Source: Halorubrum aethiopicum (GTDB lineage Archaea > Halobacteriota > Halobacteria > Halobacteriales > Haloferacaceae). Taken from it: a DNA stretch of 64,000 nucleotides. Position 1 is the stretch's first letter. Every line of letters starts with the position of its first letter. The position numbers and the translations under genes are program-made. Under the pieces are notes generated by a model, which saw only the letters and a program-made list of their open reading frames with translations, was not told the origin of the DNA and did no database searches. The DNA lies in contig NZ_LOAJ01000001.1 of the NCBI RefSeq assembly GCF_001542905.1, positions 1,116,001 through 1,180,000 of the forward strand. Reading direction: 5' to 3'. This document shows, in pieces, positions 26,624 to 35,219 of this stretch.

Positions 26624-27331
26624 ATGGCAAATCGACGCAAGTTCATCGCCGGTCTGGGCGCATTGGCCACGGGTAGCGCAGCTGCAGTGGGTACAAGTGC
26701 ATTTAGTCAGACGAGTGTGGAACGAACAGCATCCGTGGCGACAGTTGGTGATCGTGATGCGTATCTGAGTCTCACGCCCACGAGTCAGTATGCGAAGGTC
26801 CCATCCGACGGTACTCTCGAGCTCAACTTCGCTGGTGGTGGGGGAGGTGGCCTTGAGCAGAACGGTAAAGGCCTAAACCAGAACGGTATCACGCAATTCA
26901 CCGATATCTTCTCTATCGAAAATCAGGGAACGAATCAGGTCGCCATCTTCATAGATGACAACGGTGAAGATAGCGGCTCTCCCAGTGATTCATCTGACGC
27001 ATTCTCTATCAGCGGATATCCTGATGGCAATCTGAATAGTAAGCTCTACGATGCGGGCATCATCGCTCAAGTCAATCGTGCGGGCTTTTTCACTGCTGAT
27101 GGTGCGGATCTTACCGATGTCGATAAAGCACCCGGAGAGCGTGCCGTCAACACCTTCGGTGCTTCCCAAGATCTGGTACTAAAGCCCGGTGAGTCGGTGA
27201 GTGTTGGTTGGTATATCGACACTACCGATGCTCCGAACAGTAGTGTGGCAACTGACGTAGGGGTTGGTGACGTAGACGCAAAAATTGCTCTTTGGGCGTT
27301 CTCTAACGCAGCGAACCAATCTCTCGCCTAA
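26624..27331 (+). CDS. DUF1102-like secreted protein, paralog C
   Basis: 235 residues from MANRRKFIAGLGALATGSAA, close to the signal peptide of paralog A (both share the core RRKFI-G-GALATGS). The mature start ERTASVATVGDRDAYLSLTP matches the family motif. A Gly-rich loop (AGGGGGGLEQNG) and a beta-rich domain with VLKPGESVSVGWYIDTTDAP follow. The coding sequence is AT-richer than the 27.5-32.7 kb genes. A 29-codon in-frame extension to 26537 is conserved with paralog A. Likely an exported surface or fibre subunit. Confidence 0.78.
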   Translation: MANRRKFIAGLGALATGSAAAVGTSAFSQTSVERTASVATVGDRDAYLSLTPTSQYAKVPSDGTLELNFAGGGGGGLEQNGKGLNQNGITQFTDIFSIENQGTNQVAIFIDDNGEDSGSPSDSSDAFSISGYPDGNLNSKLYDAGIIAQVNRAGFFTADGADLTDVDKAPGERAVNTFGASQDLVLKPGESVSVGWYIDTTDAPNSSVATDVGVGDVDAKIALWAFSNAANQSLA

Positions 27332-27483
27332 ATCCAAGGCATACACTCAACGTTTATCTTACTCTTCACGTATTCGATCCAGATTCCGATCTCTCGTTGA
27401 GTCTTATCAAGACGTGTCTGAATCGTCTTCAGGCACCCCATAATCAAGTCCCCTAGTACCCAATCGGCAGTTAACAGGCAACC

Positions 27484-29091
27484 ATGCCAACCGCCCGCCG
27501 CACCGCGATCCTCGCCGTCCTCCTCGTAGCCGCGGGCTCGCTCGCGTTCGCGACGGGCGCGGCGGTCCTCGACGGCGAGGCCGACACTCTCGCCGACGAC
27601 CGCGTGGCGATCCAGCCCGCCGACGGGCCCAACGGCAAGTACGCCTACCTGAACGAGGACGACGAGATCACGGTCGACGTCTCGCCGACGAACCCGAACC
27701 TCTCGGCCGACTTCGAGGGCGTCAACGTCGGCTCGACCGGACGGATCGACGACGTGTTCAGGATCACCTACACCGCGGACGAGACCGCGGACGTCTGGAT
27801 CGAGCACGCGGGCGAGAACCTGACGTTCGTGACCGACGACGGTCCGATCGAGAACGCGTCGAACGCGGTCACCCTCGGTCCGAACGGGTCGGTCTCGGTC
27901 GGCCTCCGGTTCGACACCCGCGGCGCGGAGGCGGGCACGTACCTGAGCGGCGACGAGTTCGCGATCCACGCGAACGTCACGGATCCGGAGACGGCGGAGA
28001 ACGCGGCCTTTTCCGCCGAGAGCGACGGCGACTCCTCCGGCCCGCGGATCCTCGTCGCGGACGCGGGCCCGTCGGCGCGCGAACTCGAGGCGAGCGACGT
28101 CGACCCCGGCGACACCCTCCGCTTCGAGACGGGCGGCATGGCGATCGACCGCGCGAACCTCACGCTCGACCGGCTCGACCTCCACGGCGTCACGACCCGG
28201 ACCGTCCGCATGAGCGCCGACGGAACCCCCGACCCGCTGCCCGAGGCCGGCCCGCTCGAGACGCCGCAGGACCCGGTTCCGCTCGGCTACCTCGCGCTCG
28301 AGTACGACTTCGACCCCACGGATGTCGAGGAGATGGCCATCCGGTTCAGCATCGACCGGGACGCGCTCGGCGACACCGACCCCGAGAACGTGGTCGTCTT
28401 CCGTCGGAGCGACGACGGCGGCTGGGAGCCGCGCGAGACCGCCGTCCTCGACGAGGAGACCGTCGAGGTGAGCGGCCTCTCCGAGGATCGCGTCCACTTC
28501 GTCGCGCGCACGACGGAATTCTCGACGTTCGCGGTCGCGGCCCACACCGACCGGATCGGCGTCCGGAACGCCGCCATCGCCGAGTCGGCGCTCGAGGCCG
28601 GCGACGAGACGACCGTGACCGCGACCGTCGAGAACGCTGGCGGCGCGGCCGGCGAGCGCACCCTGACGCTCACCGCCGACGGCGGGGCGTCCGACGGCGA
28701 GGCGCTCGGCTCCGAGACCGTCTCGCTCGCGCCCGGCGAGTCGACGACGGTCGCCTTCCCGGTCGGCTTCGACGAGGACGGCGCGTACGACCTCGCGGTC
28801 GACGGAACCTCGGCCGGAACCCTCCTCGTCGGCGACGGGACCGGATCGAGCGACGGCACGACCCAGGCCGCCACGGACGGCGGGCCCCAGCCCGACGCGG
28901 ACGGCGGGAGTCAGGCCGACGCTGACGGCGGGAGCCAGCCCGACGCGGACGACGGCTCGGCGTCGCCCGCGGCCGACGAGCCGGTCGAGGAGCCGGGCGG
29001 GTTCGGCGTGCTGGAGCTCGCGGGCCTGATGGGCGTGCTCGCGGTGCTCCTCGGGTGGCTGGCGGTGATCCGTCGGCTGCCGCGATCCTGA
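27484..29091 (+). CDS. Large surface protein: DUF1102-like, PGF-pre-PGF and C-terminal anchor regions
   Basis: 535 residues. Signal peptide MPTARRTAILAVLLVAAGSL; DUF1102-like region about 30-165 (GKYAYLNEDDEITVDVSPTN, VNVGSTGRIDDVFRITY); PGF-pre-PGF-like domain about 215-355 (FSIDRDALGDTDPENVVVFR, RTTEFSTFAVAAH); a CARDB-like domain about 360-450 (ETTVTATVENAGGAAGERTL); then imperfect repeats DGGSQADADGGSQPDADDGS; and finally a single hydrophobic segment VLELAGLMGVLAVLLGWLAV followed by RR. The layout matches haloarchaeal surface proteins anchored or processed near the C-terminus. Same strand and probable operon with the three genes that follow. Confidence 0.8.
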   Translation: MPTARRTAILAVLLVAAGSLAFATGAAVLDGEADTLADDRVAIQPADGPNGKYAYLNEDDEITVDVSPTNPNLSADFEGVNVGSTGRIDDVFRITYTADETADVWIEHAGENLTFVTDDGPIENASNAVTLGPNGSVSVGLRFDTRGAEAGTYLSGDEFAIHANVTDPETAENAAFSAESDGDSSGPRILVADAGPSARELEASDVDPGDTLRFETGGMAIDRANLTLDRLDLHGVTTRTVRMSADGTPDPLPEAGPLETPQDPVPLGYLALEYDFDPTDVEEMAIRFSIDRDALGDTDPENVVVFRRSDDGGWEPRETAVLDEETVEVSGLSEDRVHFVARTTEFSTFAVAAHTDRIGVRNAAIAESALEAGDETTVTATVENAGGAAGERTLTLTADGGASDGEALGSETVSLAPGESTTVAFPVGFDEDGAYDLAVDGTSAGTLLVGDGTGSSDGTTQAATDGGPQPDADGGSQADADGGSQPDADDGSASPAADEPVEEPGGFGVLELAGLMGVLAVLLGWLAVIRRLPRS

Positions 29092-29138
29092 CGCCTCGCG
29101 GCGACAGGGATTTACTGCTCGTCGCCGAAGGCCGGGGC

Positions 29139-30119
29139 GTGACGACGACCGGTTCGGGGCGCGATCGGACCGAGCCGCCCCGGGAACCGCCGGCTCCGTC
29201 CCTCCGCGAGGTGCTTCGATCGCGTGTCCGACCGATCGACCTCCTCGCGCTGTCGACCGTGCCGATCGCCCTCCTCGCGGTCTTCGCGCTGCCGGAGGCG
29301 ACCCGGCGGTCGCTCGCGTTCGCGTACCACGACCCGACCGTGCTCACGGCGTTTTCCGCCCACTACGTCCACCTCGAGGCCGCCCACCTCCTCGCGAACG
29401 TCGCCGCCTACGGGCTGCTCGCGGGCGTCGGCTACCTCCTGGCGGTCGCGAGCGGACAGCGCCGGTTCTTCTTCACCGCCTTCGCGACGTTCTGTCTCGC
29501 GTTCCCGTTCGCGCTCTCCGCGCTGAACCTCGCCGTCCCGCGGCGCGCGATCGGGTTCGGCTTCTCCGGGGTCAACATGGCCTTCTCGGGGGTCCTCCCG
29601 CTTCTGCTCGCCGCCTTCGTCCACGCGAACCTCTCGGAGCGCGGCGCGGGACCCCCGGAGAGCCGGGCGGTCCCGCTCTCCGGGTCCGTGCCGATCCGTC
29701 TCCTCCCGGCGACGTTCCTCGTCGTCGTCGGCTGGATCGGCGTCCTGGCGCTGCCGGTCTCGACCGATCCGACGGGGCTCGTCGGCCCCGGCGTCCTTCT
29801 CGGGGGAGCGCTTCTCGGCGCGCGCGGGATCCTGTCGACCCCGCTGGAGCGCCGCCCTTCGCTTCGGGAGGGGCTCCGTCGGGTGATCGACCGGCGGGGA
29901 TACGGCGACCTCTTCGCCGTCGGCGCGACGCTCGCGGTCGCGTACCCGGTCGTCGGATTCCCCACCGACCCCGGCGTCGACGGCGGCGTGATCAATCTCT
30001 ACGTCCACCTCCTCGGTTTCTGTCTCGCGTTCATCGGCCCGTACGTCCTGCTCGCGGGCGGCGTCTTCGACGGCGGGGCGTCCCGCTTCGGGACCGCCGT
30101 CGATCTCCGGGGCGATTGA
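29139..30119 (+). CDS. Rhomboid-like intramembrane protease
   Basis: About 326 residues from a GTG at 29139; an ATG at 29055 would overlap the preceding gene by 37 bp. A TTTACTG stretch about 28 bp before the GTG could be its TATA box. About six or seven hydrophobic segments are seen. HLEAAHLLANVAAYGLLAGV resembles the rhomboid TM2 with its histidine and asparagine; GFGFSGVNMAFSGVLP contains the GxSG catalytic serine; and YVHLLGFCLAFIGPY has the TM6 histidine followed by glycines. The Ser-His dyad is thus visible but the overall match is distant. It may process a neighbouring surface protein, which is inference. Confidence 0.7.
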   Translation: MTTTGSGRDRTEPPREPPAPSLREVLRSRVRPIDLLALSTVPIALLAVFALPEATRRSLAFAYHDPTVLTAFSAHYVHLEAAHLLANVAAYGLLAGVGYLLAVASGQRRFFFTAFATFCLAFPFALSALNLAVPRRAIGFGFSGVNMAFSGVLPLLLAAFVHANLSERGAGPPESRAVPLSGSVPIRLLPATFLVVVGWIGVLALPVSTDPTGLVGPGVLLGGALLGARGILSTPLERRPSLREGLRRVIDRRGYGDLFAVGATLAVAYPVVGFPTDPGVDGGVINLYVHLLGFCLAFIGPYVLLAGGVFDGGASRFGTAVDLRGD

Positions 30120-30188
30120 CACGATCCGCGACTTTATTACGCGTCGATGATAGCGTTCTACCGAGCGCGACTGCTTCCTGATTGACAC

Positions 30189-31349
30189 ATGTCCCCTCGA
30201 CGAATCCTCTCGATCGGCGTACAGGTCGCGGCGGTCCTCGTCGTCCTCTCGCTCGTCGTCGGACAGTTCCTGGGACAGCCCGTCCTCCTGAGCTTCGTCG
30301 AGACGGGGAGCATGCAGCCCACGCTCGACCCCGGCGACGGGTTCGTCGCCATCCCCGCGCCGGTCGCCGGCGGCATCGGTGTCGGCGACGTGGTCACCTT
30401 CGAGGCCCAGGAGATCCAGGGCGGCGGCTTGACCACCCACCGTGTCGTCGACGAGACCGAACGCGGCTACATCACGCAGGGCGACAACAACCCCTTCACC
30501 GACCAGGACGGCGGCGAGCCGGTCGTCCAGGAGGCGGACGTCGTCGCGAAGGCGCTCACCGTCGGCGGGAGCGTCGTGGTGATCCCCCACCTCGGGACGG
30601 TCGCCATGGCGTTCCAGTCGGGACTTGAGGGCGTCCAGACGTGGCTCGCCGTGACGTTCGGGATGCGGTCGCTCCAGGGGACCCAGGGGCTCGCGTATCT
30701 CCTCTTCGGGCTCTCTATCGTCGCGTACGCGGCCGACTGGCTGTTGACTGGGCGGACCCGAGACCGGCCGGAGCGCGACCGCTCCCGCGACGACGGCACC
30801 TCGGTGGCGTTCATCCTCGCCGTGCTCGCGCTCGTGTTGATGAGCACCGCGACCGCGGCGATGGTGGTTCCGGGCGGCACCCAGGAGTACGGCGTCGTCA
30901 GCGCGGAGTTCGAGTCCGAGAACCCGACCGTGATCGAGCGGGGGACGAGCCAGGAGCTGGAGTACGTCGTCCCGAACGCCGGACTCGTTCCCGTCCGGAC
31001 CTACGTCGAACCCGCCAGCCCGGGCGTGGCGGTCGAGCCGCGACGGGTCGCGGTCGGCCCCCGCGGCGAGGGGTCGACCACGGTGACGCTCACCGCGCCC
31101 GAGGAGACCGGCTACTACCGGATGTACGTCGTCGAACACCGCTATCTGGCGGTGTTGCCGCCGGCGGTCATCGACGGCCTCTACCGGGTCCACCCGTGGG
31201 TCCCGCTCGTCGCGATCAACGCCCTGCTCGGGGGCGGCATCCTCGTCACCGGCCTCCTCCTGCTCCGCGGCGAGCCCGCGCGGATCCGGAGCCGCGAGTC
31301 GCGCCGGAAGACCCCGCTTCACCGACGCCTCCTCCGTAAACTCTACTGA
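30189..31349 (+). CDS. SipW-type signal peptidase I (S26B) with C-terminal domain
   Basis: 386 residues. N-terminal TM, then the catalytic serine in ETGSMQPTLDPGDGFV (residues about 37-52), and the dyad histidine in LTTHRVVDE, which replaces the bacterial lysine as in archaeal, eukaryotic and SipW-type enzymes. The conserved GDNNPFTD follows. A second TM pair and an extracytoplasmic beta-rich domain (EYGVVSAEFESENPTVIERG, YRMYVVEHRYLAVLPP) precede the last TM and a basic tail. In bacteria SipW processes TasA and TapA; here the DUF1102-like proteins are the obvious candidates. It is 5 bp from the DUF5305 gene. Confidence 0.9.
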   Translation: MSPRRILSIGVQVAAVLVVLSLVVGQFLGQPVLLSFVETGSMQPTLDPGDGFVAIPAPVAGGIGVGDVVTFEAQEIQGGGLTTHRVVDETERGYITQGDNNPFTDQDGGEPVVQEADVVAKALTVGGSVVVIPHLGTVAMAFQSGLEGVQTWLAVTFGMRSLQGTQGLAYLLFGLSIVAYAADWLLTGRTRDRPERDRSRDDGTSVAFILAVLALVLMSTATAAMVVPGGTQEYGVVSAEFESENPTVIERGTSQELEYVVPNAGLVPVRTYVEPASPGVAVEPRRVAVGPRGEGSTTVTLTAPEETGYYRMYVVEHRYLAVLPPAVIDGLYRVHPWVPLVAINALLGGGILVTGLLLLRGEPARIRSRESRRKTPLHRRLLRKLY

Positions 31350-31354
31350 CATCC

Positions 31355-32710
31355 ATGAGCACGTCCACAGGACCCGACGAAACCCGGCTGCGGCTCAGAG
31401 CGTTCCTCGACGCACAGTTCACCGTCCTCCTCGCCGTCTGTCTCCTCGTCGCCGCGGCGGGCGGGGCCGTCGTCTACACGACCCACGTCGAGCCCGGCAC
31501 GGAGACGCAGACCCGGACCGTCTCCTCGTGGACCGTCGAGACCGAGTACGTCCACAGCGCCGAGGTGACGGAGCCGAGCCCCGTGTTCTCGATCGGCGAC
31601 GAGCTGACGAACCGCGAGACGTACTTCGCGAGCGTCGCCCCCGAGCTCGACGTCGCCGCCGAGACGACCTACACCGCCGACTCGGCCGAGTCCGTCGACG
31701 TCGCGATCGACTCGACGCTCGTCGTGCGCAACGTCGGCGGCGAGGAGGGCGGGATCGTCTACTGGGAGCAGCGCGAGGCGGTCGACTCGACGACCGCGAC
31801 GGACGTCGAGCCGGGCGAGACCGTCTCCGCCCCGTTTACGCTCAACAGCACCGCGATCGACGAGCGCGTCGCGGCGATCGAGGAGGAGCTGGGCGCCTCC
31901 CCGGGCGAGACGGAAACGTTCGTCGTCACCGACGTCGAGGTGGCGGGCACGCTCAACGGCGAGAACGTCACGTACACCCGGTCGGTCCAGTTCGGGATCA
32001 GCCACGAGGGAGCCACCTACACCGTCTCCGATCCGGGCGTCCAGTCCGACAGCGACGAACAGCAGGAGACCGTGGTCGTCGAGCGGACCTACGGGCCCCT
32101 CCGGGGGATCGGCGGTCCGGCCCTCCTCGTCGTCGGCCTCCTCGGCACCGCCAGCCTCGGGTACGTCCGGTACGAGGGGCTCCTCCGGGTCGACGACGCG
32201 GAGCGGGAGTACCTCTCGTTCCGCGACGACCGCTCGGAGTTCGACGAGTGGATCACGCAGGTCCGACTCCCGCCCGAGGCGCACGACCGGCCGGAGGCGC
32301 ACGCCGAGGACCTCCGCGACCTGGTCGACTTCGCCATCGACAACGACACCGGCGTCGTCGAGGACCCGAACACGGGCGCGTTCCACGCCGTCTCCGGCGA
32401 GTTCGTCTACACCTACCGGCCCCCGCTCGCGCCCGCCGCCGGGGCCCTCGACGACGACTCGGCGGTGACGCCTCCCGACGACCCGAGCGCGGACGGCTCC
32501 GACGTGACGGGGTCCGAGGACCCCAACGAGGAAGGCACCGACGACGAGGGCGGCACCGACGAGGAGGGGGGCCTGTTCACGCGGCCGCTCCTCGGCGGGG
32601 GCTCCGACGGCGAGGGCGATCCCGAGGACGTCGATGTCGACGGCGACGGCGACGATGAGCGTGCTGACGACGCGGCCGACGCGGAGGACCGCGCCGGCGA
32701 CGACGCGTGA
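31355..32710 (+). CDS. DUF5305 family membrane protein
   Basis: 451 residues. A TM near residues 20-45 (FTVLLAVCLLVAAAGGAVVY), an extracytoplasmic beta-rich domain of about 190 residues (TETQTRTVSSWTVETEYVHS through SVQFGISHEGATYTV), a second TM (GIGGPALLVVGLLGTASLGY), a cytoplasmic domain (YLSFRDDRSEFDEWITQV), and a long acidic tail. DUF5305 genes typically sit directly after SipW-like signal peptidases in haloarchaea, as here. Role unknown, possibly an assembly or anchoring factor for the exported subunits. Confidence 0.87.
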   Translation: MSTSTGPDETRLRLRAFLDAQFTVLLAVCLLVAAAGGAVVYTTHVEPGTETQTRTVSSWTVETEYVHSAEVTEPSPVFSIGDELTNRETYFASVAPELDVAAETTYTADSAESVDVAIDSTLVVRNVGGEEGGIVYWEQREAVDSTTATDVEPGETVSAPFTLNSTAIDERVAAIEEELGASPGETETFVVTDVEVAGTLNGENVTYTRSVQFGISHEGATYTVSDPGVQSDSDEQQETVVVERTYGPLRGIGGPALLVVGLLGTASLGYVRYEGLLRVDDAEREYLSFRDDRSEFDEWITQVRLPPEAHDRPEAHAEDLRDLVDFAIDNDTGVVEDPNTGAFHAVSGEFVYTYRPPLAPAAGALDDDSAVTPPDDPSADGSDVTGSEDPNEEGTDDEGGTDEEGGLFTRPLLGGGSDGEGDPEDVDVDGDGDDERADDAADAEDRAGDDA

Positions 32711-32758
32711 TCGCCGGAAAGTAACCTACTTGAGTCCGGCCCGGTTACCGGTATTCGA

Positions 32759-32831
32759 AGTCCCGTGGTGTAGTGGCCAATCATAATGGCCTTTGGAGCC
32801 ATTGACGGCGGTTCGAATCCGCCCGGGACTA
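32759..32831 (+). tRNA. tRNA-Gln (anticodon TTG)
   Basis: Cloverleaf of 73 nt. The acceptor stem AGTCCCG (32759-32765) pairs perfectly with CGGGACT (32824-32830), with discriminator A at 32831. The anticodon stem ATGGC/GCCAT encloses the 7-nt loop CTTTGGA, giving anticodon TTG. The T arm is GGCGG-TTCGAAT-CCGCC. No CCA is encoded and no intron is seen. A T-run follows at 32853. Confidence 0.95.
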
Positions 32832-32852
32832 CTACCAAAACGGTGTGAATCC

Positions 32853-32858
32853 TTTTTT
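32853..32858 (+). terminator. T-tract terminator after tRNA-Gln
   Basis: Six consecutive T residues, 22 nt past the tRNA 3' end, match the oligo-T termination signal of archaeal RNA polymerase. The stretch from here to 32989 is AT-rich and holds no recognised gene. Confidence 0.55.
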
Positions 32859-32989
32859 ATGGCATAAATAGCTGCTTTCTTTGCTGGTAAATGGCATATT
32901 GTGGGGTGCGTTGTTGCGCGCGCTATTGGCTGGTGATGTGGATCGGCAAGTCTCTACCCGAAATCATAGGATGGATCAAGCTACAAGAA

Positions 32990-33736
32990 TTAGTTGACTA
33001 CACGCTCGTTGTTGGCTTCTCCGATGTGATTGATTGCTTCTACACACTTACTTGACGTTATTTGTAGGAGAATCCGAATCCCGACTGAGAGACTTTCGTC
33101 CCACTCGCCGGTAAGGAACTGAGAATCAAACATTCTCTCAACAGCTCTCTCACCATCACCATACGCAGAAGACATCGTCTCCACCAAGTCATAAAACGAA
33201 TCAGCATTACCGAACTGCTCTCCAAGTTGCTTCCCGAACTGCTGCGGATCCTCATCAGCCTGATTGAACAGACTTGCCATCGCTGGAGAGTACTCGGTAG
33301 ACTTGTTGACGGCCTTCCCCATGTCTAAATTCTCGTTGTTCGCGAGGTCGCGCTGACCCATCTCAAACAATTCTTCAATTGCATCCATCGTTGACTGGTC
33401 ATCGGACGCATCAGTGGCTGCAGTCAGTTTCCGAAACAGTGTTTCAAGGTCTTGAACGAGTATCACTGACTTCTCATCAACGCCAGACGGAGCCGAGCTG
33501 ACATGATCCCTGAGTTTATGCGAAACCGTCTCAGCCTCGTCAGCAAGGTTCCCGTAATTCAGGTTGGAGCGCTCCCGTCCGAGATCGCATACTCCACGAC
33601 CGTAGTTGATCGAGGAAATCACATCCTCATACCACTGATCGACGTTTCTTGTTTTTGCTTGGTACCGTCGAATACCGTAGGCAATCACTTGCCCAGCACC
33701 AGCACCGAGAACCGCGATGCCGGCTTCAACAAACAT
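32990..33736 (-). CDS. Unknown protein with one N-terminal membrane segment
   Basis: 248 residues. The N-terminus FVEAGIAVLGAGAGQVIAYG is one hydrophobic segment; the remainder is soluble, helical and acidic (KSVILVQDLETLFRKLTAAT, EDPQQFGKQLGEQFGNADSF). GC content is visibly lower than in flanking core genes, and the gene follows tRNA-Gln, so it probably belongs to an acquired patch. No domain recognised. A tail-out membrane-bound effector or defence-associated protein is conceivable but not supported by a motif. Confidence 0.7.
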   Translation of the reverse strand: MFVEAGIAVLGAGAGQVIAYGIRRYQAKTRNVDQWYEDVISSINYGRGVCDLGRERSNLNYGNLADEAETVSHKLRDHVSSAPSGVDEKSVILVQDLETLFRKLTAATDASDDQSTMDAIEELFEMGQRDLANNENLDMGKAVNKSTEYSPAMASLFNQADEDPQQFGKQLGEQFGNADSFYDLVETMSSAYGDGERAVERMFDSQFLTGEWDESLSVGIRILLQITSSKCVEAINHIGEANNERVVN

Positions 33737-33852
33737 GTTGGTACATCTGTTAGACTAATCATAATTGTTCTGGGCGGCGATACGTTCTGAATGCCGATAC
33801 AATTACTACACCGGGTGTTTGATCGCTGATCAGATGGCACGGATGGACGCGT

Positions 33853-34614
33853 TTAGGCGTAAGTGTCAAAGAACGTCTCGAAGTTTTTGAATAGGTCTAA
33901 CTCGCCATCTGATTCAAGATTGGAAGTCACTTTCTCTATGAGACCAACGTTCACCCACTTCGCTTCCATTACCAACGCAGTACAGTCTGAGAGGATTGCG
34001 TGAATACAAATTTCCATATCAGCAACATCGCTTGAATCAACATTCTCCTTCGCATCCATCAGCGAAATCCGATGGACATACACCATCTTGCGTACGTATT
34101 CAATGATGTTAATCTCGTGTTCGTGTAGTTCGTACGGTTCACTGTCTCGATGGAGGTAGTCCTTGAACACATAGCCCTTCAGATTATCTAGGCCAAATTC
34201 ATCGTAGATCTGCTTGTAGTCCTTGATAGCGTCACTATAGACATCTACGTCTGCCCAGTCGGATATGCGGAAAATGAACCGGAGCGTCTTCTCTTCCCCA
34301 AAATCCACGGTATCACGCCGAGCTCGTTCCCTCACTTCTACATCAGGGATCAAACCGAGCGGATCAGTGGTGATGTCGTACTCGCTGCCCTCACTACCGA
34401 TAACTGGGAGATACACGTCTACTGTTGATGCGATGATCTCTGACAATTTATCCTGTTCATCTGCCTTCGCGAGGTCGATGAAATTTCCATACGTAAACAG
34501 AATCTCAATATCGTCTCGTGAAGCCAGCTTTTCGAAGGTGGCTAGGGTTTCTGGATTATATCGCAAGTCTATCCAGAACTTGGTGTCTAGTATTACCCTC
34601 TCCATTGAACCCAT
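33853..34614 (-). CDS. PIN-like nuclease domain protein (tentative)
   Basis: 253 residues. The N-terminus MERVILDTKFWIDLRYNPET has the strand-Asp arrangement of PIN-like domains, and near the C-terminus SSDVADMEICIHAILSDCTA, then LVMEAKW, resembles the later acidic cluster and strand of PIN folds. The middle is helical. AT-rich codon use as in the previous gene. Either ATG 34614 or the one 9 bp later may be the start. It may be a PIN-like RNase, possibly from a defence or mobile module. Confidence 0.6.
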   Translation of the reverse strand: MGSMERVILDTKFWIDLRYNPETLATFEKLASRDDIEILFTYGNFIDLAKADEQDKLSEIIASTVDVYLPVIGSEGSEYDITTDPLGLIPDVEVRERARRDTVDFGEEKTLRFIFRISDWADVDVYSDAIKDYKQIYDEFGLDNLKGYVFKDYLHRDSEPYELHEHEINIIEYVRKMVYVHRISLMDAKENVDSSDVADMEICIHAILSDCTALVMEAKWVNVGLIEKVTSNLESDGELDLFKNFETFFDTYA

Positions 34615-34802
34615 CTTGTTGATGAATTACATTTTAATTTTGGATCCAGGACACGTGGGCTAATCGACCTGAGCGAGCGTATCGGCGAATAATCGCGACG
34701 CGAGGTGTGGGGATGCTCGTCGTTTTCGCCTCCACTGATCGACTCTCCACCGCTACCGTGTCACCGGAAGACATACCACGATCGAACGCGACTCGGGCAC
34801 CC

Positions 34803-35162
34803 ATGGCAGCGAGCGATCGACCGACTCGACAGCCCTTCGAGGCCGAGCAAACCCCCGTCGAGGACCGGATCCTCCTCGAGGACGAACTGCCGCCGGAGTT
34901 CCGACGGGAGCTCCGGAGCCTCTCCGACGTCGCTCGGAACCCGCGATCGGAGCCGCTCGCGACGGTCGCCGCGGCGGCGATCCTGCTCGCGCTCGGCTAC
35001 CAGTCGTACGTCGTCGCGGCGGCGACGCGTCCCCTCCTCGGGCTCGTCGCGGTCGGCGTCGCGGCGGCCGCGTACGCGCTCGCCAAGCGCTTCTGGGCGG
35101 TCCAACACCGATACGTGGTCCGGAAACTCGCGCGCGAGGGCGAACTCGATCGGCTCCGCTAG
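34803..35162 (+). CDS. Small membrane protein with two TM segments
   Basis: 119 residues from MAASDRPTRQPFEAEQTPVE; the frame is open 96 bp further upstream but that part is unlike a normal N-terminus. An acidic soluble head (EDRILLEDELPPEFRRELRS) precedes two hydrophobic segments (LATVAAAAILLALGYQSYVV and LLGLVAVGVAAAAYALAKRF) and a basic tail. Function unknown. The 188-bp gap before it (34615-34802) marks the return from the AT-rich patch to core-like composition. Confidence 0.7.
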   Translation: MAASDRPTRQPFEAEQTPVEDRILLEDELPPEFRRELRSLSDVARNPRSEPLATVAAAAILLALGYQSYVVAAATRPLLGLVAVGVAAAAYALAKRFWAVQHRYVVRKLAREGELDRLR

Positions 35163-35219
35163 GCGTGTTTCGCGTCGAAAAACGTCCGTCCGCTCGGTTC
35201 CGGCCGCCCGCGATCTCGC

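Noticed and set aside
29112-31352. Over 700-codon minus-strand frame opposite the rhomboid-like and signal peptidase genes
   Set aside because: Arg/Asp/Glu-rich shadow frame; the plus strand carries catalytic motifs and TM segments of real proteins.
32807-32831. tRNA-Gln 3' end as an attachment site with a downstream duplicate
   Set aside because: I read the following 2.5 kb and found no second copy of the T-arm/acceptor sequence and no integrase, so no att pair is claimed.
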